Under the pieces are notes generated by a model. That model worked only from the letters and a program-made list of their open reading frames with translations, had not been told where the DNA came from and made no database searches. Below are positions 1 to 6,639 of a DNA stretch of 11,820 nt, piece by piece; positions within the stretch are counted from its first letter, which is position 1; every line of letters begins with the position of its first letter. The stretch is from positions 1 through 11,820 of the forward strand of contig JBQCIO010000149.1 of the NCBI GenBank assembly GCA_051953655.1, written 5' to 3'. The position numbers and the translations under genes are program-made. The stretch is from JBQCHF01 sp051953655. Its GTDB lineage: Bacteria > Actinomycetota > Actinomycetes > Motilibacterales > Motilibacteraceae.

Positions 1-63
1 GGGGGGGGCTGGGGCGCGGGCGCTCCCGTCTTGGTCAGGGATGCTTGTCTTGCGGTCGGGGCT

Positions 64-117
64 GCTCCTGCGGGCGACCCCTGCCATGGGGGCTTCCCTG
101 GTGTCGCCCGCAGGAGC
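64..117 (+). promoter_or_regulatory. Perfect 15-bp inverted repeat ahead of the SUFU-DUF2332 unit
   Basis: The arm GCTCCTGCGGGCGAC (64-78) is exactly complementary to GTCGCCCGCAGGAGC (103-117), with a 24-nt loop that contains CCATGG. The 3' arm includes AGGAG (112-116), the only Shine-Dalgarno-like sequence before the ATG at 133, although its 16-nt spacing is long. The structure could end transcription of a gene to the left, or act as a leader that controls access to the ribosome site. No U-tract follows the stem. The pairing is seen directly; the role is inferred. Confidence 0.55.
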
Positions 118-132
118 CGTAGAGTCCCGTCC

Positions 133-750
133 ATGGCTCCCGGTGACGACGTCGTCGCGGCGGTCGAGGCCCACCTCGCCGCGGCCCTCGGGGAGCCGTC
201 GGGCCGCGCCTCGGTCACCTTCCTCGGCACCGAGCCGCTCGACGTCCTCCGCTTCGGCCCGACCGCCGGCCCGGAGGGCGAGCCGCTGGTCCGCTATGCG
301 ACGCTGGGCATGAGCCGGCACCCGATGCACGACCCGGCCGACCTGGCGCCCGACCCGGTGCGCGGGCCGCGGGCCGAGCTGCTGCTTACCGTGCGCGAGC
401 CCGTCGACGACGTCCTGCGCACGCTCGCGGTGCTGGCCGCCGCTCCCTCGGTCGAGGGACTCGTGATCCAGCCCGGTGCGTCGGTGGACCTGCAGCAGCC
501 GCTGTGGCCAGGGGCCGCGGTGAGCGCCGTGCTGGTCGGCGAGCCGGGCGGGCTGGTGCCGGACCTGCCGCTCCCGCCGCCGGCCGACCCTGTCCGCTTC
601 GTCCCGGTGCTGCCGATGACGGCGCACGAGGCGGCGTGGAAGCGGGTGCACGGTGCGGCCGCGCTGGAGGAGCGGTGGCTGGCCCACGGGACGGACCTGC
701 GTGACCCGCGGCGCCGTGGCGTGCCGCTCGGTGTCGATGGATCGGACTGA
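133..750 (+). CDS. Suppressor of fused (SUFU) domain protein
   Basis: A 205-residue soluble protein with no signal peptide or membrane segment. It matches the bacterial SUFU-like family by pattern: an N-terminal helix (about 5-20), a beta strand SVTFLGTEP (27-35), the family-typical VRYATLGMS (53-61), a strand RAELLLTVR (80-88), a central helix (91-104), and a C-terminal PMTAHEAAW (161-169) followed by LEERWLAHGTDL. Eukaryotic SUFU represses Hedgehog signalling. Bacterial members are mostly uncharacterised, and some act as immunity proteins in polymorphic toxin loci; no toxin is visible here. The ATG at 133 is chosen because the same frame upstream has no other ATG or GTG and the family domain begins soon after it. 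The DUF2332 gene follows 10 nt later on the same strand, so the two are probably co-transcribed. The biochemical role is unknown. Confidence 0.8.
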   Translation: MAPGDDVVAAVEAHLAAALGEPSGRASVTFLGTEPLDVLRFGPTAGPEGEPLVRYATLGMSRHPMHDPADLAPDPVRGPRAELLLTVREPVDDVLRTLAVLAAAPSVEGLVIQPGASVDLQQPLWPGAAVSAVLVGEPGGLVPDLPLPPPADPVRFVPVLPMTAHEAAWKRVHGAAALEERWLAHGTDLRDPRRRGVPLGVDGSD

Positions 751-760
751 CGGAGGGGCT

Positions 761-1849
761 GTGACAGAAGGGTCCGGTACCGAGGAGCCGCCGCGCGAGC
801 GGATGGCCCGGCGGATGCGGCAGCAGGGGGAGGCGTGCGCCCACCTGGGCAGCCCGCTCTACGCCCTGCTGCTGGACCGTGCCGCCGAGGACGTGCTCGC
901 CGGCGGCCCGACCGCCGACGTCCTCGCCGGCCACGAGGACGACCCCGGGCCCTCGGCACTGGCCCTGCGGCTGCTGGGCAGCGTGCACCGGCTGGTGCTG
1001 GAGCGGAAGGCGCCGAGGCTCGCCCTGCACTACCCGTCCGTCGGCGGCACCGCCGGCTCCGACGGTGTGTGGGAGGCCTTCCGGGAGGTCCTCCTGCACC
1101 AGGGTGACGAGGTGCGTGCCGGGCTCAGCCACGCGCCGCAGACCAACGAGGTGGGGCGGTCGGCCGCGCTCGTCGGGGGACTGCGCATCCTGCTGGCGGA
1201 GCGGGACCTGCCGGTCCGGCTGTTCGAGATCGGCTCCAGCGCCGGCCTCAACCTGCGCGCCGACCGGTTCCGCTTCCTGGCCGACGACGGCTTCTCCTAC
1301 GTGCCGTCGGACTCCCCGCTCGTGCTGGCGGGTGCCTGGACGGGAGAGCCCCTGCCCGCCGCGCCACCGCTGCGGATCGTGGAGCGGCGCGGCAGCGACG
1401 TCGCCCCGCTGGACGCCTCCACCACCGAAGGCCGGTTGCTGCTCACCTCCTATGTCTGGCCCGACCAGGTCGCGAGGTTCGAGCGCCTGCGCGCCGCCCT
1501 CGACGTCGCTGCCCAGGTGCCGGCGACGGTGCGCACAGCCACCGCCGCCGAGGCCGTCGCCGAGCTGGTCCCCGAGCCCGGCACCTGGACCGTGCTCTGG
1601 CACAGCGTGATGTGGCAGTACCTGGGCAAGCCCGAGCAGGCCGCCGTCGAGGACCTGCTCGAGCAGGCCGGTCGCCGCGCCACCGACGACGCCCCGCTGG
1701 CCCACCTCGAGCTCGAGCCCCGCCGGCCGGCGCCGGGGGAGGAGCACCGGTTCCTGGTCTCCCTGCGCACCTGGCCCGGCGGCGGGCGCCGCGTGCTGGG
1801 CGAGGCGGCACCGCACGGGCTGCCGGTGCGGTGGTATCCGCGGGGCTAG
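761..1849 (+). CDS. DUF2332 family protein
   Basis: A 362-residue protein recognised as DUF2332 from its conserved blocks: SPLYALLLDRAAED (31-44), QTNEVGRSAAL (127-137), LFEIGSSAGLNLRADRF (154-170), RGSDVAPLD (210-218), LLTSYVWPDQ (227-236) and WTVLWHSVMWQYL (276-288). The glycine-rich EIGSSAGLNL resembles motif I of class I SAM-dependent methyltransferases, which suggests a Rossmann-like fold, but no reaction is established. The length is about normal for the family. The start is GTG at 761, preceded by CGGAGGGG (751-758); an in-frame ATG at 737 would overlap the SUFU gene and has a poorer ribosome site. It lies 10 nt behind the SUFU gene, consistent with an operon. No transmembrane segment is seen, so it is probably cytoplasmic. 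Confidence 0.85.
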   Translation: MTEGSGTEEPPRERMARRMRQQGEACAHLGSPLYALLLDRAAEDVLAGGPTADVLAGHEDDPGPSALALRLLGSVHRLVLERKAPRLALHYPSVGGTAGSDGVWEAFREVLLHQGDEVRAGLSHAPQTNEVGRSAALVGGLRILLAERDLPVRLFEIGSSAGLNLRADRFRFLADDGFSYVPSDSPLVLAGAWTGEPLPAAPPLRIVERRGSDVAPLDASTTEGRLLLTSYVWPDQVARFERLRAALDVAAQVPATVRTATAAEAVAELVPEPGTWTVLWHSVMWQYLGKPEQAAVEDLLEQAGRRATDDAPLAHLELEPRRPAPGEEHRFLVSLRTWPGGGRRVLGEAAPHGLPVRWYPRG

Positions 1850-1852
1850 CTG

Positions 1853-1886
1853 CGCGGCAGTGAGGGCCCCTCAGGTCTGGGCCGCG
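1853..1886 (+). terminator. Composite hairpin after the DUF2332 gene
   Basis: Four nt after the TAG stop, CGCGGC (1853-1858) pairs with GCCGCG (1881-1886). Inside it, TGAGGG (1861-1866) and CCCTCA (1868-1873) form an almost uninterrupted palindrome. There is no U-run, which is common for actinobacterial terminators. The position directly behind an operon end supports a terminator reading, but the inner palindrome has too small a loop to fold fully. Confidence 0.35.
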
Positions 1887-1888
1887 GG

Positions 1889-2048
1889 TGCGGCTGCGCG
1901 GTGGCACGGTCGAAGGCGCTGGTGACGGGGGCGGGCGGGTGGCCGCTTCACGTGGGCCGTCCCCGGGCGTGCTGTGGTCCGGACCGCGCGAGTGGAAGGC
2001 TGTTGTCGCGACACGACGGCGTGTCGTGCAAGAGCGCTCCGCTCGAGC
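1889..2048 (+). repeat. Direct repeat, copy 1 (about 160 bp, non-coding)
   Basis: This is the first of two head-to-tail copies; the second is at 2098-2260, offset by 209 to 212 nt. By eye about nine in ten positions agree from 1903 onward, with three small indels. Agreement is weaker at 1889-1902. The length differences shift any reading frame between copies, so it does not look protein-coding. It contains the 10-bp palindrome TGTCGCGACA (2004-2013) and a hairpin CGCGACAC/GTGTCGTG (2007-2028) with loop GACGGC. The strand is arbitrary. I do not recognise the element family. Confidence 0.8.
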
Positions 2049-2097
2049 TCCCACCCCCCTGGTCGCGGCCTTGAGAGGCGCCAGTCCTGAAGTGCGT

Positions 2098-2260
2098 TGC
2101 GGCCGTGCTGCGGCACGGTCAAAGGCGCTGGTGACGGCGGCGGGGGCCGGTGGCCGCTTCACGTGGGCCGTCCCCGGGCCTGCTGTGGTCCGGATCGCCG
2201 CGAGTGGAAGGCTGTTGTCGCGACACGACGGCGTGTCGCGCAAGGAGGCTCCACTCGATC
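2098..2260 (+). repeat. Direct repeat, copy 2 (about 160 bp, non-coding)
   Basis: The second copy of the element at 1889-2048. Its hairpin is perfect: CGCGACAC (2219-2226), loop GACGGC, GTGTCGCG (2233-2240). The one base that differs from copy 1 inside the stem (C at 2239, T at 2027) turns a G-C pair into G-T, so pairing survives. About 50 nt of unrelated sequence separates the copies. A shorter, degraded relative may follow at 2285-2325 (shared GGCGTGTCGCGC and GCTGTTG), but that match is weak. Confidence 0.8.
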
Positions 2261-2351
2261 GTCGAGGTGTCGACGACCTGTCAGAGTGTGGCGCTGTTGC
2301 AGCGTTTCTCGGCGTGTCGCGCCAGTACTGTCACATTCTGAGCCGGGCAGA

Positions 2352-2399
2352 TTGACGGCCGGCCGGGCGACGTCCGCCCCGCTCAGCCGCCGCCGTCAA
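2352..2399. repeat. 8-bp inverted repeat in the gene-free stretch 2261-2497
   Basis: TTGACGGC (2352-2359) is the exact reverse complement of GCCGTCAA (2392-2399), with a 32-nt GC-rich interior. CTTTTCG follows on the + strand at about 2406-2412. It could be a weak terminator or the edge of the repeat region. Nothing else that I can name lies between 2261 and the lipoprotein stop at 2498. Confidence 0.35.
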
Positions 2400-2497
2400 G
2401 AGCGCCTTTTCGTCCCGTTCACTCCGCGGCGCGCGAGGAGAGCCGCGTCAGCAGCAGCGCGCTGAAGTGGCCACCTGCCCTGCACACGCTCGGCCGG

Positions 2498-2935
2498 TCA
2501 GCCCCCGGCTTGCACTGACAGCTCTGTCGACGGTGGAAGCCCGAGTTCCGGCCCGGTGACCTGCAACGTGGCGGGGCCGGGGCGGACGTCGTCCGGAAGC
2601 ATGACCTGCAGGTCGAGCAGCCCGTCCCGCGTGGTGGTCTCGACCTTGCTGGCGAGCGTCCACGCCGAGCCGTCCTGCTGCAGCCGGACCGTGAGGTCGA
2701 CGAGCGGACGTTCGGTGTCGCTGGTCTGGCCGTTCGCGACGCCGTCGTCGCAGCCGGTGTGGAACCAACGACCGGTCAGGTGCAGCTCCTGGCCGGGATG
2801 CACCGAGCTCGGCGAGGCACTCATCTGTGGCGCTGCGCAGCTCGCCGCCGACGAAGACTGGTTACCGCAGCCGGCGAGCATGAGCGGAGCCACCGCCAGC
2901 ACGGCGGCGGCCGACATCAGATGGTGCGTCCTCAC
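2498..2935 (-). CDS. Small secreted lipoprotein, function unknown
   Basis: 145 residues. The N-terminus is a lipoprotein signal: a short positively charged start with histidines, a hydrophobic stretch (residues 8-20) and a lipobox L-A-G-C with Cys23 as the lipidated residue, which predicts anchoring to the outer face of the cytoplasmic membrane. A Ser/Ala-rich linker follows, then one all-beta-looking domain (about 38-145) with HPGQELHLTG and PGPATLQVTGPE, reminiscent of Ig-like or IPT/TIG folds. Cys33 and Cys62 could form a disulfide. The GTG start at 2935 is well placed behind GGGGGAGG (2942-2949, complement), six nt away; an internal ATG at 2917 is less likely because it would remove the charged N-terminus. 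Residues 106-145 resemble the coding remnant at 2988-3182. No homologue with known function is recognised. Confidence 0.8.
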   Translation of the reverse strand: MRTHHLMSAAAVLAVAPLMLAGCGNQSSSAASCAAPQMSASPSSVHPGQELHLTGRWFHTGCDDGVANGQTSDTERPLVDLTVRLQQDGSAWTLASKVETTTRDGLLDLQVMLPDDVRPGPATLQVTGPELGLPPSTELSVQAGG

Positions 2936-2987
2936 GAGCTGCCTCCCCCAGACGCAAGCCCTGATGCCAACCGCCCTGACCCGACGC

Positions 2988-3182
2988 GCCCGCCACCCGC
3001 AGTTCGACCGACGGCCCTTCGGCGTCGGGCTCGGGGCCGGCGACGCCCAGCGTGGCGGCGCCGGCTCGCAAAGCTGTCGGGAGTGTGACACGCAGGACGA
3101 CCCTCCGACGCCGTCCGGGCACGTCCGGTTCCACCCGGATCGGCGCGCCGGACGCCCGGATGGCGGCTGTCGGAGCCTCGCC
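2988..3182 (-). pseudogene. Remnant of a paralogue of the downstream lipoprotein's C-terminal domain
   Basis: Read on the minus strand from just after the TAG at 3183-3185, this frame gives VVLRVTLPTALRAGAATLGV then AGPEPD and SVELRVAG. The downstream lipoprotein has LDLQVMLPDDVRPGPATLQV then TGPELG and STELSVQAG. Counting by hand, about 13 of 24 residues in the core block are identical. The fragment lacks a signal peptide and the first half of the domain, and no upstream frame restores them. Its frame also has no stop at the expected domain end and runs on into the lipoprotein gene. A GTG at 3134 could start a short product, but I favour a decayed tandem duplicate. It fills most of the 2936-3263 gap between two divergent genes. 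Confidence 0.6.
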
Positions 3183-3263
3183 CTACCGTGAGGCGGCGGC
3201 CCGGAGACGGGCGCGCGCCAGCCCCACGCCGATGCCCCACCCGACATGCAGGAGCGCCCCGTC

Positions 3264-4970
3264 ATGACCCAGGCCCCCGCCGCGGACCAGGCGGCGGCCA
3301 GCCCGCGCCGGGGGCACAGCAACCCCTACGTGGTGCTCGGCGTCGTGCTCACCGCCAGCTTCATGCAGCTGGTCGATGTCAGCATCGTCAACGTCGCGAT
3401 CCCGAGCATCCAGCGCGACCTGAGCACCAGCTACTCCGACGTCCAGTTCGTGATCATCGGCTACACGCTCGCGTTCGCCACGCTGCTGATCACCTCGGCC
3501 CGGCTCGGCGACCTCTACGACCGGCGGCGGGTCTTCCTCGGCGGGATGGCGCTGTTCGCGATCGCCTCGGCGCTGTGCGGCGCGGCCGCCAGCCCGGGCA
3601 TGCTGATCGCGGCTCGCGTGCTGCAGGGCCTGGGCGGGGCGCTGATGTTCCCGCAGGTGCTGGCGATCATCCAGGTCGTGTTCCCGCCGCAGGAGCGCGG
3701 CAAGGCGTTCAGCGTGCTGGGCGCCACCATCGGCATCGCCACCATCACCGGCCCGCTGATCGGTGGTCTGCTGCTGGCGTGGGACCCGGCGGGCCTGCAG
3801 TGGCGCTCGATCTTCTACGTCAACATCCCGGTCGCCGCGGTGGCGCTGGTGCTCGGCTTCCGCTACCTGCCGTCCTCGCGCAACGAGCACGCCGTCGGCC
3901 TCGACCTCGGCGGGGTCGTGCTGTCCACCGCCGGGCTGCTGGCCATCGTCTACCCGCTCACCGTGGGCCGGGAGAAGGGCTGGCCGGCCTGGACCTGGAT
4001 CACCATCGCGGCAGGCGTGGTGCTCATGGTGCTGTTCCTGCTCTACGAGCGCCGGCTCACCGACGCCGGCGGCTCGCCGCTGGTGCCCTCCAGCGTGCTC
4101 GCCGACCACGCATTCCGCCCCGGTCTGGCTCTGGGACTGGTGTTCTTCGCCGGCCTGGCCCCGTTCTTCTTCGCCCTCTCGCTCTACCTGCAGATCGGCT
4201 TCGGGTTCACCCCGCTGCACTCGGGCCTGACCACCGTGCCATTCGCCGTCGGCAGCGGTTTCGCCTCCGCGGCCAGCAACCGGATCTCCAAGCGCCTGGG
4301 CCGCACGGTGCTCGTGCTCGGCGCAGCCATCCTCGTGGTGGCGATGCTGCTGCTCTCGCTGGTGGTCCGCGAGATCGACACCGCGCTGGCCTCCTGGAAG
4401 CTGTGGCCGGTGCTGATCCTCGGCGGGGTGGGCCTGGGGCTGTTCGTCGCCCCCTTCCTGAACCTCGTCCTGGCCGGGGTGCAGCCGCGCAACGCCGGTC
4501 CCGCCTCCGGGGTGCTGAGCACCGCGCAGCAGATCGGCGGCTCGATCGGCGTGGCGCTCATCGGCATCGTGCTGTTCGGGCTGCTCGGCGCCAACGCCGC
4601 CCTCGCGGCGGCCAAGACCGAGCCGGTGCTGCGCCAGTCGCTCACCGCTGCCGGGGTGCCGGCCTCGGCCCAGGACCAGGTCGTGGCCGCCTCCGCCCGC
4701 TGCTTCGAGGACCGCGCCAAGTCCAGCGACCCCAGCGCGGTGCCGCCCTCCTGCACGCCCGCGACCCCGCCGAGCCCGCAGGTCTCCGCCGCGCTGGCGT
4801 CCTCCGGGGCCACGGCGCTCGAGCACGACTTCGCCAAGTCCTTCAGCGAGACGCTCTGGTACCAGGCCGGGCTGTTCCTGGTCTCCCTGCTGCTGGTGCT
4901 GCGGCTGCCCAAGCGCCGTCCCGGCGAGGGCGCGCCGAGCGAGCAGCCGGTCGTCGACGCCGCGGTCTAG
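3264..4970 (+). CDS. MFS transporter, DHA2 (EmrB/QacA) type, probable drug:proton antiporter
   Basis: 568 residues with about 14 hydrophobic segments, the DHA2 layout. Visible signatures are motif D1-like LVDVSIVNVAIPSIQ (36-50) in TM1, motif A SARLGDLYDRRRVF (78-91) between TM2 and TM3, RVLQGLGGALMFPQ (118-131) in TM4, and an antiporter motif C region GATIGIATITGPLIGG (153-168) in TM5. The family exports lipophilic or cationic compounds using the proton gradient; the substrate cannot be told. A large non-membrane stretch (about 445-533) with Cys480 and Cys497 precedes the last segment. The ATG at 3264 is preferred because AGGAG sits at 3250-3254, nine nt before it; an ATG at 3246 lies upstream of that site. 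It is divergent from the lipoprotein gene and converges on the PH-like gene with 12 nt between stops. No dedicated regulator is adjacent. Confidence 0.88.
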   Translation: MTQAPAADQAAASPRRGHSNPYVVLGVVLTASFMQLVDVSIVNVAIPSIQRDLSTSYSDVQFVIIGYTLAFATLLITSARLGDLYDRRRVFLGGMALFAIASALCGAAASPGMLIAARVLQGLGGALMFPQVLAIIQVVFPPQERGKAFSVLGATIGIATITGPLIGGLLLAWDPAGLQWRSIFYVNIPVAAVALVLGFRYLPSSRNEHAVGLDLGGVVLSTAGLLAIVYPLTVGREKGWPAWTWITIAAGVVLMVLFLLYERRLTDAGGSPLVPSSVLADHAFRPGLALGLVFFAGLAPFFFALSLYLQIGFGFTPLHSGLTTVPFAVGSGFASAASNRISKRLGRTVLVLGAAILVVAMLLLSLVVREIDTALASWKLWPVLILGGVGLGLFVAPFLNLVLAGVQPRNAGPASGVLSTAQQIGGSIGVALIGIVLFGLLGANAALAAAKTEPVLRQSLTAAGVPASAQDQVVAASARCFEDRAKSSDPSAVPPSCTPATPPSPQVSAALASSGATALEHDFAKSFSETLWYQAGLFLVSLLLVLRLPKRRPGEGAPSEQPVVDAAV

Positions 4971-4982
4971 CGTCCGGGGGCC

Positions 4983-5384
4983 TCAGCCGGCGGCCCAGGC
5001 CCGGAGTCGGGCCAGCTCGGCGGCGTACCCGCGGCTGGAGCGCGCCGGCGCCGGCAGCGTGCCGACCCGGCCGTCGCGCAGCAGCAGCCGCACCCCGGCC
5101 ATCCCGCGGCCGGGCTGCACCTCGACGACGTCGGCGCGGGCGTAGCGGCGCTGTCCCACCAGGCCGTGCACGACGACCTCGTCGGCCCGCACGTCCACCC
5201 GGTGCCACCACGAGCCGCCCAGCCCGATGCACGCCATGAGGAACACCGTGCTGGCCAGCCGGTCCGAGCCGAGCCCGGTGAGCACCGCGGCCAGCACCAC
5301 CGCGGCGGCCACCAGGGGGACGGCGACGGTCGGCCGGGCGCGGGTGTAGGTGGCGACGAGGGACGGCTCGTCGAGTGAGCTCAC
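4983..5384 (-). CDS. Small membrane protein with PH-like domain
   Basis: 133 residues. Two hydrophobic segments (about 19-36 and 43-58) are followed by a soluble tail WWHRVDVRADEVVVHGLVG (59-77), RRYARADVVEVQPGRG (79-94) and VRLLLRDGRVGTL (98-110), then a helix (118-131). This arrangement, two helices followed by a small beta-rich domain, matches bacterial PH-domain (bPH2/DUF58-neighbour style) membrane proteins common in actinobacteria. The GTG start at 5384 is chosen because AGGA lies eight nt before it; an ATG at 5393 has no ribosome site. It follows the ABC permease by 43 nt on the same strand and could be the third gene of that operon. Its role is unknown. Confidence 0.72.
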   Translation of the reverse strand: MSSLDEPSLVATYTRARPTVAVPLVAAAVVLAAVLTGLGSDRLASTVFLMACIGLGGSWWHRVDVRADEVVVHGLVGQRRYARADVVEVQPGRGMAGVRLLLRDGRVGTLPAPARSSRGYAAELARLRAWAAG

Positions 5385-5427
5385 GGGCCGCATCCTGCCA
5401 GCCGGTGCGCCCGCCTGCGGCGAGCGA

Positions 5428-6639
5428 TCAGTCGGCGAGCACTCCGGCCTCGCGCCGCCCGCGCCAGGCGTCCCGCAGCGACACGGTGCCGCCCATGCGC
5501 AGCACCGCGCCCTCGTAGAGCCGCGCGCCGACGACGACCAGCCCCACCACCGCACCGAGCATGAGCAGCACCGCCAGCGGCAGCTCCCACCAGGAGGCGT
5601 CGCCGCCGGCGATCCGCACCGGGTTGACCAGCGCGGAGAACGGGGGCACCACCGCGAGGACCCGCGCGGCGGGCGAGTCGGGGCTGGAGGAGACGTAGAA
5701 GGTGGCCAGGAAGCTGACCAGCACCAGCATGGTCATCGGCGTGGTGACGCTGTTGAGGTCCTCCTGCCGGCTGACCCGGGCGGCTGCGGCGGCGAACGCG
5801 CAGGCGTAGAAGGCGTAGCCGAGGACGAACCAGGCCAGCACCAGGGCGACCGGGTAGACCGCGTCGGCGGTGAGGTCGATCGCGCCGGAGGCGGACCCGG
5901 CCACCAGCCCCACCACGGCCACCGCCAGCAGCTGCACCAGCCCGAGGGCGCCGACCCCGAGCACCTTGCCGGTGAGCAGGGCGCGCGGGCGGACCGTGGC
6001 CAGCAGCACCTCTACGACCCGGCTGGACTTCTCCTCCACCACCCCCAGGGCCACCCAGAAGCCGTAGCCGAGCAGCTGGCCGTAGAGCAGGAAGGCGCCC
6101 ACGGTGGCGATGCCGCGGCGGGTGTCGGCCTTGGGGTCCTTGGGCTGGAGGGCGTCGACGGCGGGCGTGGGCAGCTGCGCGAGCGCGGCCATCTGAGCCG
6201 CGCTGAGCCCGTCGGCGGCCAGCTGCCGCTGGGTGGCGGCCTGCCGGGCCGCGGTCTGCAGGATCGTGCCCAGCTGCGGGTCGAGCTCCTTGTGCACCAC
6301 GATCCGGTCGGCGGTCACGAAGGCGTCGAGGTCGCCGTCGCGCACCGCCTGCTCCGGGTTCGCGGGCGCGTCCTCCACCCGCAGGCTGACGTCGAGCTGG
6401 TGCGCGAGGGCCTCGCTCGGCGCCGCGAGCGGGGCGGCCGCCGGGGTGAACGCCACCGAGAACTTCGTCCGGCCCAGACCGAGCGCCGCCGGCACCACGG
6501 CCACGGCCACGACGATGAGCAGGGTGATCCCGGTGGAGACCAGGAAGCTGCGGTCGCGCAGCCGGGAGCGCAGCTCGCGGCGGGCCACCAGCCGCGCGGT
6601 CGCGGCGAAGGAGAGCGAGGCCGACGACGAGGTGCTCAT
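5428..6639 (-). CDS. ABC-2 type transporter permease, NatB-like
   Basis: 403 residues. An amphipathic N-terminus with ARRELRSRLRDRSFL (19-33) leads into TM1 (34-55), then a long extracytoplasmic domain (about 60-175), then about five more membrane segments (178-200, 224-249, 261-287, 299-317, 352-372). GVVEEKSSRVVEVLLATVRP (199-218) is the hallmark cytoplasmic loop of NatB/YhaP-type ABC-2 permeases. In Bacillus, NatAB exports sodium; many relatives export other compounds, so the substrate is open. Its ATG overlaps the stop of the ATPase gene as ATGA (6636-6639), which suggests translational coupling and a joint complex in the membrane. Confidence 0.88.
   Translation of the reverse strand: MSTSSSASLSFAATARLVARRELRSRLRDRSFLVSTGITLLIVVAVAVVPAALGLGRTKFSVAFTPAAAPLAAPSEALAHQLDVSLRVEDAPANPEQAVRDGDLDAFVTADRIVVHKELDPQLGTILQTAARQAATQRQLAADGLSAAQMAALAQLPTPAVDALQPKDPKADTRRGIATVGAFLLYGQLLGYGFWVALGVVEEKSSRVVEVLLATVRPRALLTGKVLGVGALGLVQLLAVAVVGLVAGSASGAIDLTADAVYPVALVLAWFVLGYAFYACAFAAAAARVSRQEDLNSVTTPMTMLVLVSFLATFYVSSSPDSPAARVLAVVPPFSALVNPVRIAGGDASWWELPLAVLLMLGAVVGLVVVGARLYEGAVLRMGGTVSLRDAWRGRREAGVLAD

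Noticed and set aside
1..60. Eight-G run and possible coding start at the left edge
   Set aside because: No frame here connects to a recognisable protein, and the G-run by itself supports no feature.
1889..2260. CRISPR array
   Set aside because: Only two long copies, about 160 bp each, with no short regularly spaced repeats and no cas genes.
1888..2355. A 155-codon open frame over the direct repeats, ending in a helix-turn-helix-like AAFLGVSRQ
   Set aside because: The two repeat copies are read in different frames because of indels, so the translation does not repeat. GVSRQ arises from the repeat word GGCGTGTCGCGC and not from a conserved protein domain.
2932..3240. Upstream minus-strand frame whose TGA overlaps the lipoprotein GTG as GTGA, suggesting translational coupling
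   Set aside because: The translation is Arg/Gly-rich without any protein-like features, and the homologous fragment lies in a different frame, so the overlap is likely accidental.
3183..4826. A 547-codon open frame on the - strand opposite the first MFS gene
   Set aside because: Low-complexity, charged composition with no recognisable domain. The MFS frame on the + strand has clear family motifs.
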